Source: Martensiomyces pterosporus (lineage: Eukaryota; Kickxellomycota; Kickxellomycetes; Kickxellales; Kickxellaceae). From it: a stretch of 29,209 nucleotides of DNA. Every line of letters starts with the position of its first letter. The first letter of the stretch is position 1. Below, in pieces: positions 17,057-26,986 of the stretch. The stretch covers positions 13,502 through 42,710 of the forward strand of contig MU604057.1 of NCBI GenBank assembly GCA_025201845.1, written 5' to 3'. The notes beneath the pieces were generated by a model, which was not told the origin of the DNA, did not search any database, and was given only the letters and a program-made list of their open reading frames with translations. The translations under genes and the position numbers were made by a program.

Positions 17057-20000
17057 TCAGATCGATATCCACGATCCTCCGCAAACGCAGAGCAGATCAA
17101 ACCTGCGGATCCACCCAACCTCACCACAGTCTACCAGATTGGTTTTCTCAGCTGGTGACCCATTTCCTTCGCCTGCCAGCATGTCTATCACTGCTGCCGC
17201 GATGCTGCCGCCGTTTGCGGCGCGCTGGTTCTCCGGGGCGTTTCTGCGGGTGACATGGCCGCAGCGGAGGCACATTTTGATAGCAGAATCGGCAGAGAGC
17301 AGCGTCTTCTGCACCACATCCACTCGGTCCGTGCTGCGGCTTGCATGGCTCTCGCCGTGCTTGCCATGTCTGTCGACCATCAGCGCCGACATGCTGTCGG
17401 GCTTTGCAGTGTTGCTCACAGCAATGCCCACCGTCGTTGCAGCAAGGTTGGACAGCCCAGAAGACACCGAGCCCTCAACCACAATTCCCTCTGACCGAGA
17501 CCAGTCGATGCAGTATGACATGCCGTCGTCCTCGCCACCATGTGGCTTATCGCGGTGGATCGGCCCAGCTGGCTTTGCATGCTCATCGCTGGCTCGCCAC
17601 TTGTGCTTCTGCTCCAGCACCGCTAGCGAGTACGCATGCTGAGCAAGCAGCGTGGGTATATGGAGCTTTGGATCACGGGGGGTGCTGATGAACTGCCATC
17701 CAGAGCTGAGTTCCTCGCGTCTGTCTACACCCGACGAGACGTTGGAGTAATACGGGACAAAGTGCTGCACATTGCCATGCCGCTTGCGGCTCACCAGTGC
17801 GCCGCTAAGTGCACTTGATTGCGAGCTCGAAGGAATCCACGCAAGCCCGCTGCTCGATGTCGCAGTTCTAGGCGTATGGCTTGGCGAGTAGGTGGCTACA
17901 GAGTTGGACCGCGTACGCGAATGCATGCCTTGTGTGTGGCTGCCGCTCTCGGAGGGCCCATAGTCTGTGTACAGGGCCATGCTGGAGACAGAGTCGAAGA
18001 GCAGTGGTGTGCTGAACATGTTGTCGACATCCAGCTCTGACAGTGCCATTTGCCTGGCTGTATGAGGGTTGAGCACATCCGAAAAATCCGGAACCCTGGT
18101 GGTAATCTTGACTGGCGCCGAAGCAGCAGCTATAGTTGCTGCAATCGATATTGACCGGTGATTCATCCCCGGCAACGCCTGCTGCTGAAGCTGCAAAACA
18201 CCACCTGTGCCTGCATTGTTAGTAATTGTAGCAAGCGAACTAGAGGCATCTAGCGCTCCTGGCTGAGCCCCGGCCGGTTGGGTGCCAGAGAAGGCGTTGC
18301 CTGGCGTCTCTGACCCCACAGCATCCTGGGACTCTGATGTGTCAAAGAAGATAAAGCCTGGATCGTCGATATCAAACAAGACGTTGTCCTCATCCATTGC
18401 ACGCTCAAGCTCGCTCTTCTCCTTCTCCCACTCTGCGAGCTCGGCTGCCGGAACAAGCGCGTCCTCATCGGTTTCAATGAGCCTGGGGTTGGTGACCTTT
18501 ACAGGAATCTTCACGCGCCAAGGAGTTTCGAACACAGTTGTACCATCGGGTAATCCTGGAATGTTCGAGCGGCACATCACAATGCCCATCCATCTCGTGT
18601 CGTGGAGAACCAGCGCGTTGGGCATTGCGCGCTTGCCCGATTCCGCATCGGTACTTTCGCTGGCAAGAACGAAGCGGGAGAATGCTTGCGCGATCTTTGG
18701 GAGGTGCCTCCTAAACGGCCCAGTGGCGGTAGACGTCGACAGCAAAATCGTCTGTGCGCTCAACGACATGCACGCCTCATCGGCCGCGTACATGTCCTGA
18801 ACCTCACTGAGGAATGTAGACATCTCATCCATGCCGACCGGAAGGTACTCCAAAGCATGTGCGAGCTGGCGAGCCGTGGACACGACCATGTCCTTTGACT
18901 TGAGAATATTGGCATAAGCAGGGATGCTGGCTGCGTTGGGTGGCAGACTGGACAGTATCTGCACGCGCCAGACAAGGTCGGTTCTGAGCTGCCGCACAAA
19001 TGCCATCAGCGTGCGTATCGCATCCAGTGTAGGACGGTGCAGGAGCAGCGCAAGCCTGTTGGGTAGTCCGCCAGGAAGCAGGCAAATGTCAGAGGGGTCG
19101 CTGTCCTTGGCAAGACCGCAGAACAACTTCAGGTATGATGCCTCGCGGTCAACCAGCGGCTCAACGGCAGCATCGAGTTCGCAAAGGCGCCTCATTGTGC
19201 CGCTCTTATCTGCGCACCGCCCATTGAGGTACAGATAGGTGTCGCGGATAAGAGCCACAAACAAATCGATGCACCAAAACGCAAGCGCGACTGTGGGCTG
19301 GAAGGACCTTTGCCACCTCTCGGAAAAGGCTTCGAGCACGCCGTTGACGTGGCTCTGTATCGAGATCGCGTTCTGGATGATATGGTCGTGAACAGACGTC
19401 ACTCGAGCGTCAACAACAGATGCGATGTGCAGCACAAGTCCCAGCGAGGTTGCCTGGATGTTGTGCTGGGCGAGGAAGTGGATCTGCATGATGGCGCCCA
19501 GCAGCCGGCGAACGTACGGTGTGGCAGACGACTGCGGGTCCAGCTCCAGCTTGGTGATGCCAAGTGCATTGGCCATCAGAGTGCACGCCCTATACAGTGC
19601 CTGAACGAGAGTCCGGGATGTAGGCATCGACAAAACATCGTCCATGCTCTCATACTCGCTCTCCTTGCCGTCGCCGCTCCTGGTAGCTGCTAAATCCTCG
19701 CTTTCGCCCTCAGATGCTGCGCCCTTGGGAGCAGGTGTGTTCGCCTCATCTGGCTGTGAATGCCGCTTTTTGGGGCTTGACCCACCATGGCTTTCACTTG
19801 ACACTGGGCGTTTGCGCTTGTGTGTGGGCATGGGCTGGTTCTCCTCATATGTGGCCGTGTTTGCCATGATCGCCACCAGGTCAGTTGGGTCCTCCTTGTT
19901 GAGAATACGAACAGCAAACAGGTCGCCGCAATAAGCGTGCACCTGTGCGTTCATAGGGCTAGGTGTGGGGTCCTTGCTCGGCTGCTTCGGTGCAGACCTA

Positions 20001-23000
20001 TCACTGAAGAACGGCGTCCATCCAAGCCTGAAGCGCGCATGACCCTGGTTCCAAATGCAAGCCACCGCTGTATCTGGCTTGACCTTGGTGTCGCGGTCGT
20101 CGCCATCGCCCTCATAGTCATCGTTGTCGCTGCCGTTCATGCTCTTCATTCCCACTGGCGCATTTTCGGCGCTACCTTCTACCGCCAAGGCAGAGTTGGA
20201 GGTGCTGCTTCCAGGCAGGAGCTTGCTGCTGTGTCTCTTTCCTAGCTCTACGACACGCGGACGCATGACAAGCTGGAAGTATGTTGTGTAGTGCGGGCTG
20301 AGAATACTGCCAATGACCCACTCGGCAGGCGAATGGACAGGCGAAACGCACTGGTCGAAGCAGTTGGCATTGGACGGGTGTTTGTCGTGGTCCTGGTAGT
20401 TGCGGAGCATTTCGACCCTGCCATCAGCCCAAGTCAGCATCAAGGCACGGTAGTCCTTATCGCTCGGCTTTGCAAACAAGTAGCGCAGTTGCTGGCGCTC
20501 AGCACGGTTGGCAATGACTGACAATAGCAGCCCGCGTCGCTGCTCCGTCCACATGTGTGAGAGGTTGAGAGGCGGCGGGCGGTTCAGCAGATCGGTGACA
20601 GACTTTTGCGCATGCGGGGCTCCCTCCAAGCGCCACACCTGGATATAGGTGGTGAAGTTGTCGTGAGTGACCATCGACGTGGTCCTGGCATTGGTTTTGC
20701 TGAACTTGCCAAGCGAAACGAATAGCAGCGGAAAGTAGTGCTTTTCGCCCAGAATGTTCTTCTCCACGGGCCGCACCTCGGGGTTCAGTGCCGTGATGAG
20801 CTTGATATGCGTGACACGCAGCAATTCGACATTTTTGTCACTATTGCCATCATCGCCACTGTTGTTGCCATTGCTGTCGCCACTGCTGCTATCCTCGCCT
20901 TCGCCATCGACATCCATCGCTGAGCTGTCCTCGGTCTTGTCCTTGGAATTTTCGGCCATATGGAGAGGTAGAGTGATTGGCTGCACAACTAGGGGTGTAG
21001 CAAACAGACGCGGGCTGTAGTCCGAGACAAACTCCACCTGAATACGATACACTTCGACTGTAGGTGCAAGGATGCCTCCATCTTGCTTGAGTTCTGCAGG
21101 AATGGCACCCGGTTCATGTGGATAGTTGACTGGGGAGGCGCCTGCACGGTGAGCAGCCAGATATATCCACTTCTTGGATATCAGCATCATGTCTGCGTGC
21201 GTGATGGGGCCCTTTGGAATGTTGCTCCATGGGTCATCCATGTCGTTGCTCTTGCTAGACAGCTCACTGCTATCCTTTGTGTCCAAGTCGCCGAGTCCTG
21301 CCTTGTTGTCGCTGGGGTTTCCTGCCTTGTTGTCGCTGGGTTTGCCGCTGCCTTGCTCGCCGTCTTCGGCATCTGACTTGGACGACTTTGACTTTTGGTC
21401 ACGGCGCCTGGGCTGCAACGGAGAGACGATTCTGACCCATTTCTCATCGCGCTGGTAAATGAGAACAAGCTGGCCATCGGCAGTCAGCACTACAAGCGCA
21501 TATTCACCCTGAGTGTTGCGTGGGCCAAAAAACGGCAGACGCCGGATGTAGATGCTGGAATCCACATCCCAGTTTGCGGATCCGCTGGCTGCATTTGGTT
21601 GTTTCTCGGCTGCATCCTCTTCCTGTTGCTGGTGCTGCTGCTGGTGCTGCGCTGTAGTCGGTACCTGATGAGTGGACAGCGAGGAGATGTGTGTTGTCCC
21701 TGAGGCGCTACTACCAGCAGGCTTTTCTCCGGGGCGGCGACTGATTCCATACTTGCGGTGGTTTGCCAGCCAAAGACACGCAATGACTGGGTGGTCAAAG
21801 TCGATGTGGTACACCGATCGCCAGGTGTTGAGCTCCGTTTCGACACGGAAGATCTCAAAGCGACCTGCTCTATCTCCAGCAGCAAGCATCCGGCAATCGG
21901 TGCTCCACGCGCACCTCGGGGCCGAAGCAACTCGCATACGCTCACCCATGCCCACAAGGCTAGTCCCGGTGTGCCACCCGGACAATGGCGATACGTTGAC
22001 TGTGTTGCACGGCCAGCTAGCTGCTGCTGTAGGGTGCGGCTGAGCGCTGCTAGGCTGTCCTACTGCGAATGTGTCCATGAGCCGGTCCATATTGGCTCTC
22101 GACACCTGCTCATCCCATTGCTGCTGCATGCGGAGGTCACAGAGAGGCAGAAGCGATGGCTGAATGGGCTTCAGCTTGGCACCAGCATCCCAAGCAGGAG
22201 GTGGGTGGACGTGCAGGCGGTAGAGATGGATTGCCGACGATGGTGGTCTGCGCTCCTCATACAGCCGCATACTATCGGCAGCGGTCATGCTCGAAACGTC
22301 AGAGATGTCACGCTGTGCAAGACGGCGGTTTGTCTCTGGAGTGACCTCGAGCTGCGGCCAAGTGACAGCAAGGATATTCAGCGACGACCACTCCGCGTTC
22401 GTTGGAGAAACGCCATGGCAGAGCGAGCGGAATGCACCCTCTAATCCATACAGCGGCTCGAATCCCCTGGGAGGTTCGATTAGCGACGGACACGTCACTA
22501 CAACCGATTCAGTCAAATAGCGTTCTTCTTCAGTAGCTGCAGGTGCTGTGGAGCTGGCAGTATCGCTCGCCACCGCATCCGCCGAATCTGTAGCGGTTGG
22601 CTGCAAGGGTAGGTTTCTTCCGTCTGGTTTTGACTCGGTCTTTGACTCGGTCTTTGGCTCGGGGGTTGGCTCAGTCTTTGGCTCAGTCTTTGGCTCAGTC
22701 TTTGGCTCAGTCTTTACGACTGGGCTCTTTTGGGGCAGCCCCGCTGTTGCTGTAGCACCACTGGGTGGCTTTGGCGGCAGTGTCTTTACGCGAACTGTGG
22801 GCGTTGGCGGTGGGCGTGCAGGTGCCGATCCAGGTGTTGGTGGTTGCTGGGCTGTGGCAGGCACAGGTGCAGCGGTCGAGACAGCGAGAGGAGGACGGCC
22901 GGCAGCCGACCCGGTTTGCGGATTAGCTACAGCCTGGTGTGGTGCAGTGGGCGATTTGGCTGCTCCTCCACTGTTGGCTGGACGGAATATTGGACGCACT

Positions 23001-24403
23001 CCAGGTCGCTGCTGGGCCGGGCGACCAGGTGTTGGTGAGCGCATGGTTTGCACTGTGCCAGATTGGACTGGACGCATCACTGGTCTGGGTCTAGGGCCTG
23101 GCCGCATTCCAGGTCGAGCAGGCATCACCGGGTTAGCCTGTGCTGTTGATGGGGACACGTTTCCAGGTGCTGCTCCAGGACGCATGGGACGCATAGCTAT
23201 CCCAGGACGGGGTCGAGGCCCTTGCTGTACAGGCTGTCCTGGCCGTGGGGTGGTGGGTCTCGCAGGACCAGCTGTTGTTGGGCCAGCTGGTCGAGTTGTA
23301 GGGCTGGCGCTAGTCGGTGGGCGTGCAGTTGGAGGCTGCGCTGTGAGCGGACTCCCAGCTGGACGTGCAGGGCGAGGCCTTGGTGCTGCCGCTGCTACCG
23401 CTACTGGTGCTGCTGTGGCAGTTGCTGGGGGTCTAGTGGGCACTGCTGTTTGGTTCGGCGGCCGTGCAGCGTTCTTTTGGACTGGTGATGCTTGTGGCGC
23501 GGTGGCTGGCTGCTGACGTACTGGCTGGTGCTGGCTGGAAAGCGGGGGTGTGCCACCGGCCTGCGATGAATTTGAGGGGATGGGTGCTGAAGGCGCACGG
23601 GGCGCGTGTTGCAAAGGCTGTGCGTCGCTCTGAGGCAGCGGTGATGACCGTGCTGGAATTGGACTAGAATCGGTGGTGCTTTGCATCGCGGCATTTGAAG
23701 GCTGTGGCTGGCGGCCTCTTGCAAGTGGTGGTGATGTCTGAGTGCTTACCACCGTTTTGGCAGCAGCCTGCTCTGGTGCACTAGGAGACATGTTGGTTGT
23801 AGGTACAGATGCTTCTGCAGAGGTCGCTGGCGATGCCGCTACCGTTGCTGCTGTTGCCACTGGCGAGTTTTGTGCTACTACAACTGGTGATGTGGCAGCC
23901 AGTGCAGTCGGTAGGGGATCCGAACTGGTTGGCGCTGCAGCCGGTGCCACTGGCAATGGAGCGGAAGTGCTGGCTGTAAGGATGGGCTGGCTGGTCAGCT
24001 CCGGAACTGTTCCAAGCGCGGTGGCTCCCGACGAGCCAGTTACTTGACTGAGCAGGTTTGTCATGGTCTCGTCAAAATCCAGACCACCTAGACCAGTTAG
24101 ATTGTCCAAGTTTAGAGCGTCCACATTGAAATCCAAGCCCAGCCCAGCCACAGCAGCACCGCTGCCCTCCTCGCTGGCGGGGATCCCAATACCACCGGGG
24201 GTGCTTGAGATCCCAGGAATGCTAATGTTTCCTATGCTGGACAAGTCAAAGGGCAAAGGATCGCTAGTCTGGGCTGTGTTGGGTGTTTCGGTGGTGGCTG
24301 TCGCTGCGGCTGGCGCCAATTGGAGCGCTGCAGAGTCATTCGCGGCTGCGTCGCTGTTGGGAGTCTCGCTTGCTCCACTCCAGTTTAGATTAAACTGCTC
24401 CAT
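17057..24403 (-). CDS. MED16: Mediator complex subunit 16 (Sin4-like), very large
   Basis: A single 2448-residue open frame. MED16/Sin4 is a tail-module subunit of Mediator that passes signals from activators to RNA polymerase II in the nucleus. Residues 1 to about 620 are disordered and rich in Pro, Ala, Thr and Arg, ending in Thr-Glu-Pro-Lys repeats (about 563-592). Conserved sequence starts near 628. A WD40-like part follows (about 800-1400), including CAWSTDCRMLAAGDRAGRFE with the FRVETELNTWRSVYHIDFDHPVIACLW type of strand pattern near 840-885. Acidic and Ser-rich loops interrupt it. KRKRP and KKRH near 1526-1545 could be a bipartite nuclear signal. A helical region starts near 1595. The C-terminus has a zinc-ribbon-like CLRCGHVTRR (about 2375-2385) and CVCGGSW, as in MED16. 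Known MED16 proteins are about 800-1000 residues, so this one is roughly 2.5 times longer. Identity rests on the C-terminal motif and domain order. Confidence 0.72.
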   Translation of the reverse strand: MEQFNLNWSGASETPNSDAAANDSAALQLAPAAATATTETPNTAQTSDPLPFDLSSIGNISIPGISSTPGGIGIPASEEGSGAAVAGLGLDFNVDALNLDNLTGLGGLDFDETMTNLLSQVTGSSGATALGTVPELTSQPILTASTSAPLPVAPAAAPTSSDPLPTALAATSPVVVAQNSPVATAATVAASPATSAEASVPTTNMSPSAPEQAAAKTVVSTQTSPPLARGRQPQPSNAAMQSTTDSSPIPARSSPLPQSDAQPLQHAPRAPSAPIPSNSSQAGGTPPLSSQHQPVRQQPATAPQASPVQKNAARPPNQTAVPTRPPATATAAPVAVAAAAPRPRPARPAGSPLTAQPPTARPPTSASPTTRPAGPTTAGPARPTTPRPGQPVQQGPRPRPGIAMRPMRPGAAPGNVSPSTAQANPVMPARPGMRPGPRPRPVMRPVQSGTVQTMRSPTPGRPAQQRPGVRPIFRPANSGGAAKSPTAPHQAVANPQTGSAAGRPPLAVSTAAPVPATAQQPPTPGSAPARPPPTPTVRVKTLPPKPPSGATATAGLPQKSPVVKTEPKTEPKTEPKTEPTPEPKTESKTESKPDGRNLPLQPTATDSADAVASDTASSTAPAATEEERYLTESVVVTCPSLIEPPRGFEPLYGLEGAFRSLCHGVSPTNAEWSSLNILAVTWPQLEVTPETNRRLAQRDISDVSSMTAADSMRLYEERRPPSSAIHLYRLHVHPPPAWDAGAKLKPIQPSLLPLCDLRMQQQWDEQVSRANMDRLMDTFAVGQPSSAQPHPTAAASWPCNTVNVSPLSGWHTGTSLVGMGERMRVASAPRCAWSTDCRMLAAGDRAGRFEIFRVETELNTWRSVYHIDFDHPVIACLWLANHRKYGISRRPGEKPAGSSASGTTHISSLSTHQVPTTAQHQQQHQQQEEDAAEKQPNAASGSANWDVDSSIYIRRLPFFGPRNTQGEYALVVLTADGQLVLIYQRDEKWVRIVSPLQPRRRDQKSKSSKSDAEDGEQGSGKPSDNKAGNPSDNKAGLGDLDTKDSSELSSKSNDMDDPWSNIPKGPITHADMMLISKKWIYLAAHRAGASPVNYPHEPGAIPAELKQDGGILAPTVEVYRIQVEFVSDYSPRLFATPLVVQPITLPLHMAENSKDKTEDSSAMDVDGEGEDSSSGDSNGNNSGDDGNSDKNVELLRVTHIKLITALNPEVRPVEKNILGEKHYFPLLFVSLGKFSKTNARTTSMVTHDNFTTYIQVWRLEGAPHAQKSVTDLLNRPPPLNLSHMWTEQRRGLLLSVIANRAERQQLRYLFAKPSDKDYRALMLTWADGRVEMLRNYQDHDKHPSNANCFDQCVSPVHSPAEWVIGSILSPHYTTYFQLVMRPRVVELGKRHSSKLLPGSSTSNSALAVEGSAENAPVGMKSMNGSDNDDYEGDGDDRDTKVKPDTAVACIWNQGHARFRLGWTPFFSDRSAPKQPSKDPTPSPMNAQVHAYCGDLFAVRILNKEDPTDLVAIMANTATYEENQPMPTHKRKRPVSSESHGGSSPKKRHSQPDEANTPAPKGAASEGESEDLAATRSGDGKESEYESMDDVLSMPTSRTLVQALYRACTLMANALGITKLELDPQSSATPYVRRLLGAIMQIHFLAQHNIQATSLGLVLHIASVVDARVTSVHDHIIQNAISIQSHVNGVLEAFSERWQRSFQPTVALAFWCIDLFVALIRDTYLYLNGRCADKSGTMRRLCELDAAVEPLVDREASYLKLFCGLAKDSDPSDICLLPGGLPNRLALLLHRPTLDAIRTLMAFVRQLRTDLVWRVQILSSLPPNAASIPAYANILKSKDMVVSTARQLAHALEYLPVGMDEMSTFLSEVQDMYAADEACMSLSAQTILLSTSTATGPFRRHLPKIAQAFSRFVLASESTDAESGKRAMPNALVLHDTRWMGIVMCRSNIPGLPDGTTVFETPWRVKIPVKVTNPRLIETDEDALVPAAELAEWEKEKSELERAMDEDNVLFDIDDPGFIFFDTSESQDAVGSETPGNAFSGTQPAGAQPGALDASSSLATITNNAGTGGVLQLQQQALPGMNHRSISIAATIAAASAPVKITTRVPDFSDVLNPHTARQMALSELDVDNMFSTPLLFDSVSSMALYTDYGPSESGSHTQGMHSRTRSNSVATYSPSHTPRTATSSSGLAWIPSSSQSSALSGALVSRKRHGNVQHFVPYYSNVSSGVDRREELSSGWQFISTPRDPKLHIPTLLAQHAYSLAVLEQKHKWRASDEHAKPAGPIHRDKPHGGEDDGMSYCIDWSRSEGIVVEGSVSSGLSNLAATTVGIAVSNTAKPDSMSALMVDRHGKHGESHASRSTDRVDVVQKTLLSADSAIKMCLRCGHVTRRNAPENQRAANGGSIAAAVIDMLAGEGNGSPAEKTNLVDCGEVGWIRRFDLLCVCGGSWISI
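22629..22714. repeat. 12-bp tandem repeat in the MED16-like gene
   Basis: A CTTTGGCTCAGT-type unit is repeated about seven times with a few substitutions. On the coding (minus) strand it encodes Thr-Glu-Pro-Lys and Thr-Glu-Ser-Lys. It lies at the end of the disordered N-terminal region, and copy number may vary between strains. Confidence 0.85.
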
Positions 24404-24809
24404 TTATCCTTTTCTCCTCTTAGCAGGCGTATGGAATATACAGGGAGGAAAGGAATCGCAGAAGCGAGATTAGCAACGTGTGAACGCGATTGGGCGAATA
24501 AATAATGGAAAAGAGAAGCAGAGGTAGAAAGGCCAAGTTGTTTGACCAGCGAGGTTTGGGCTGGGAAACAGGCCTCCGCTCTCCTTGAGGCGAGTCTTTA
24601 TGCTGGCACTTGAACGCGACAAAGGAAGCCACCCAATCAGAAGCGCGACCAGTCCCTAGTGGAAAAAAGTATGCGCTGTGATGTGTTTGACAGCCGAGCT
24701 GTCGTTTCCTGCCTGCGTTCCTCTGCTTTGTCGTTTTCCTTAATAAAAAAACCACTTTCCACACACGTATACGGAGCTTTTTATCTGTGATATCCGCACG
24801 CTCTAAACA
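24404..24809. other. Divergent promoter shared by the MED16-like and OTU genes
   Basis: About 400 bases between divergent start codons. TTAATAAAAAAACC at about 24739-24752 is an AT-rich element some 60 bases upstream of the OTU start. CCAAT occurs near 24634. No additional gene is seen. Confidence 0.5.
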
Positions 24810-25748
24810 ATGTCGCTGTGTCTCCCAGAGGTGACTGTCGAGGAGCTCGAAGCTCGCCATCGTAAAGAGCAGAAGGAATTGGCTGTAAAGGTAATGGCAT
24901 TGAAGAAATCGGTGCCAAAGGGCGACAAGCGCAAGAAGAAGGAGGCTACAGCAGAAATCGCTGTTTTAGAGAGCGAGCTGACTGAGAAGCAAGAAGCAGA
25001 AATGAAGCAGCTGAAGGAAAGCGACCCACCACCAACCCCAGCAGAAGGAGCTCAGGATGATGCTGTCGTCGACAAGCTCGCAGACTCCGTTGAACAAACG
25101 ACGGCCGATGATGCTGAGCAGGCAACACCGATCGGTGGCATATATGGATCGGCCAGCCAGACAAAGAAGGCGGGTGGCAAGAAAAACAAGGCCAAGGCAC
25201 GGCAGCAGAGAAGAGCAGAGGAGATGAAGCGCATGCAGGAGGAGGCCGAGAAGGAAGCCGAGGACATGGTGGACGTTGGCCAGGTCGAGACTGCCGCTAT
25301 TGACAAGATTGCTGCAGCAGATGGGCTTCATGTACAACACATCAGGGCTGATGGACACTGCTTATACTCGGCCCTTGCGGATCAGATGAATGCGTACCAC
25401 GGCCAATCTCTAACTTACGCCGATTTGCGCCAGCGTGCTGCTCAGCACATGCGCAGTCATCGCGATGACTTTATTCCGTTTATGGCCCATGACAACGGCG
25501 ACATGTTTAGCGAGGCCGATTTTGAGGCATACTGCGACGATATTGCAAACACAGCTGTATGGGGCGGCCAGCAGGAAATCATTGCTCTCTCGCACGCGCT
25601 GGAAACGCCTGTATATGTGTACCAAGTGGGATCGCCTGTATTGCAGATAGGTGCCGAGCAGTACAGTGCAAAGGAGCCTGTAAGGCTGTCCTATCACCGC
25701 CATGCCTATGGCCTGGGAGAGCACTACAACTCGCTGCGCAAGGACTAG
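24810..25748 (+). CDS. OTU2: OTU-domain deubiquitinase, OTU2/OTUD6 type
   Basis: A 312-residue cysteine protease that removes ubiquitin; yeast Otu2 and human OTUD6B act on ribosome-bound targets. The N-terminal half (about 8-160) is a highly charged Lys/Glu coiled coil (EELEARHRKEQKELAVKVM) with a basic KKAGGKKNKAKARQQRR segment, as in OTUD6 proteins. The OTU domain spans about 165-310. The catalytic box is IRADGHCLYSAL with Asp181 and Cys184, followed by the TYADLR and WGGQQEI motifs. The catalytic His305 lies in YGLGEHYNSL near the end. All active-site residues are present and the length matches the family, so the enzyme should be active. No intron. It converges on the chitinase gene with 158 bases between stops. 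Confidence 0.95.
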   Translation: MSLCLPEVTVEELEARHRKEQKELAVKVMALKKSVPKGDKRKKKEATAEIAVLESELTEKQEAEMKQLKESDPPPTPAEGAQDDAVVDKLADSVEQTTADDAEQATPIGGIYGSASQTKKAGGKKNKAKARQQRRAEEMKRMQEEAEKEAEDMVDVGQVETAAIDKIAAADGLHVQHIRADGHCLYSALADQMNAYHGQSLTYADLRQRAAQHMRSHRDDFIPFMAHDNGDMFSEADFEAYCDDIANTAVWGGQQEIIALSHALETPVYVYQVGSPVLQIGAEQYSAKEPVRLSYHRHAYGLGEHYNSLRKD

Positions 25749-25906
25749 CATGGCGTTCCTATTTATTACCGCTTGCCATGAAGCAAAATGCCACTGCGAA
25801 ATACACTATTATGCCCTACTCGCGCGATTGAAAACTGTGTCTCTGCAAGTCCCGCCTGCTCGGAAAACACAAGAAAGTTCTGGGAAACATCTACTCAGCT
25901 GATGGG

Positions 25907-26986
25907 TTAGACGGACCTGCGTCTGTGGCTCATCGAGGGAGTAGGCACATAGGTATCACAGCAGCTGCCAGTTGTGCCGCTGCACTTGGATCCGGGCATA
26001 AGGGCTTGCTTGGCATTTCCGGCGTAATTGGGTGTCGAGTCGTACGCCCAGCTCATATCCCACATCATCGCGCCACCAAACGAGTCCGTGTAGTTTCCTT
26101 GAAGCTCCTTGAGCTCCTGTGCAAAGAACGAGGGGCTCACATAAGACGATGGGTTACCAGCATCCTGGCCAGCAGTGGCACCCACATACAGCTTGATGTT
26201 TGGATTGGCGAAGGAGTTGTTGTGCCAGGCAGCATCCCACATGTAGTAGTTCTGGGCTTGGGGCCAATGCGGCAGCCCGTACTTTGAGTTGTCGCACCAT
26301 CCCGAGTTGTAGAACTGGATGAACGCCATGTCGATATGCGCATTTGCCAAGAGGTTGCCTAGGTTGGCGTCTGGGTACGGGCACTGTGGGGCGGCGGTGA
26401 TGTAGTACTTTTTGGTACCCGTCTTGTAGTAGCTATTCATGTTGTTGGCGAACTGAATGATGTCCATTTGCGACGTCTGCTCAAAGTCCAAGTCCACGCC
26501 ATCAATGATGGCATCGTCAAATGGCCGGTATGGCGAGGACCCTTCCATGAACAAGTTCCAGACCTGCTGGGAGAATGTGGCAGCATCGGAGTTTAGCTGT
26601 GCCGTAGCACCGCCGATTGAGAGCAGGACGACCTTGCCCTTGCTCTGGCAGTACTTTATATCTGCTCCCATGTCCGAGCAATGCATCAGCTCAGTGCCAG
26701 GGAACACTGGGACAGAGGTGTTCTTTGTGTAGTCGCAGATGTTGGCGAAGTTCAGCACAGGGTATCCACCAGTGCCCTTGAGGATATACAGGAACGAAAG
26801 GAGGATGATATCTGCATAGTTGTCATCGCAGTATGCGCGAAGCGGCTTTTGGTACGGGAGCGCTTGCGAGGCTGCGCTGTTCTGGCCATAGTACACGGCA
26901 ACATTCGAGTTGCAGGTAATATCGAACCCCAGTGCGCTAAGCAGAACGCTCAGGGCCACAAGCAATGTTCCAATAATGCGGTTCAT
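25907..26986 (-). CDS. Secreted GH18 class III chitinase
   Basis: A 359-residue chitin hydrolase. Residues 1-20 are a signal peptide (hydrophobic LLVALSVLLSALG). The GH18 barrel starts VAVYYGQN (29-36), has the substrate-binding LLSIGGA motif (121-127, Ser-x-Gly-Gly), and the catalytic DGVDLDFE at 162-169 with Glu169 as proton donor. Later landmarks are AAPQCPYPD (about 219-227), FIQFYNSGWC and the terminal MMWDMSWAYD, as in yeast Cts1 and plant class III enzymes. Only a short Cys-containing tail follows (CSGTTGSCCDTY, then Arg-rich), with no Ser/Thr-rich linker, chitin-binding module or GPI signal. It probably acts in wall remodelling or feeding on chitin. The gene reads away from the gene-poor right end. 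Confidence 0.95.
   Translation of the reverse strand: MNRIIGTLLVALSVLLSALGFDITCNSNVAVYYGQNSAASQALPYQKPLRAYCDDNYADIILLSFLYILKGTGGYPVLNFANICDYTKNTSVPVFPGTELMHCSDMGADIKYCQSKGKVVLLSIGGATAQLNSDAATFSQQVWNLFMEGSSPYRPFDDAIIDGVDLDFEQTSQMDIIQFANNMNSYYKTGTKKYYITAAPQCPYPDANLGNLLANAHIDMAFIQFYNSGWCDNSKYGLPHWPQAQNYYMWDAAWHNNSFANPNIKLYVGATAGQDAGNPSSYVSPSFFAQELKELQGNYTDSFGGAMMWDMSWAYDSTPNYAGNAKQALMPGSKCSGTTGSCCDTYVPTPSMSHRRRSV

Noticed and set aside
22548..23516. A 322-codon Gly/Val-rich frame opposite the MED16-like gene
   Set aside because: It is the antisense of the Pro/Ala/Arg-rich disordered region; the composition follows directly from that.
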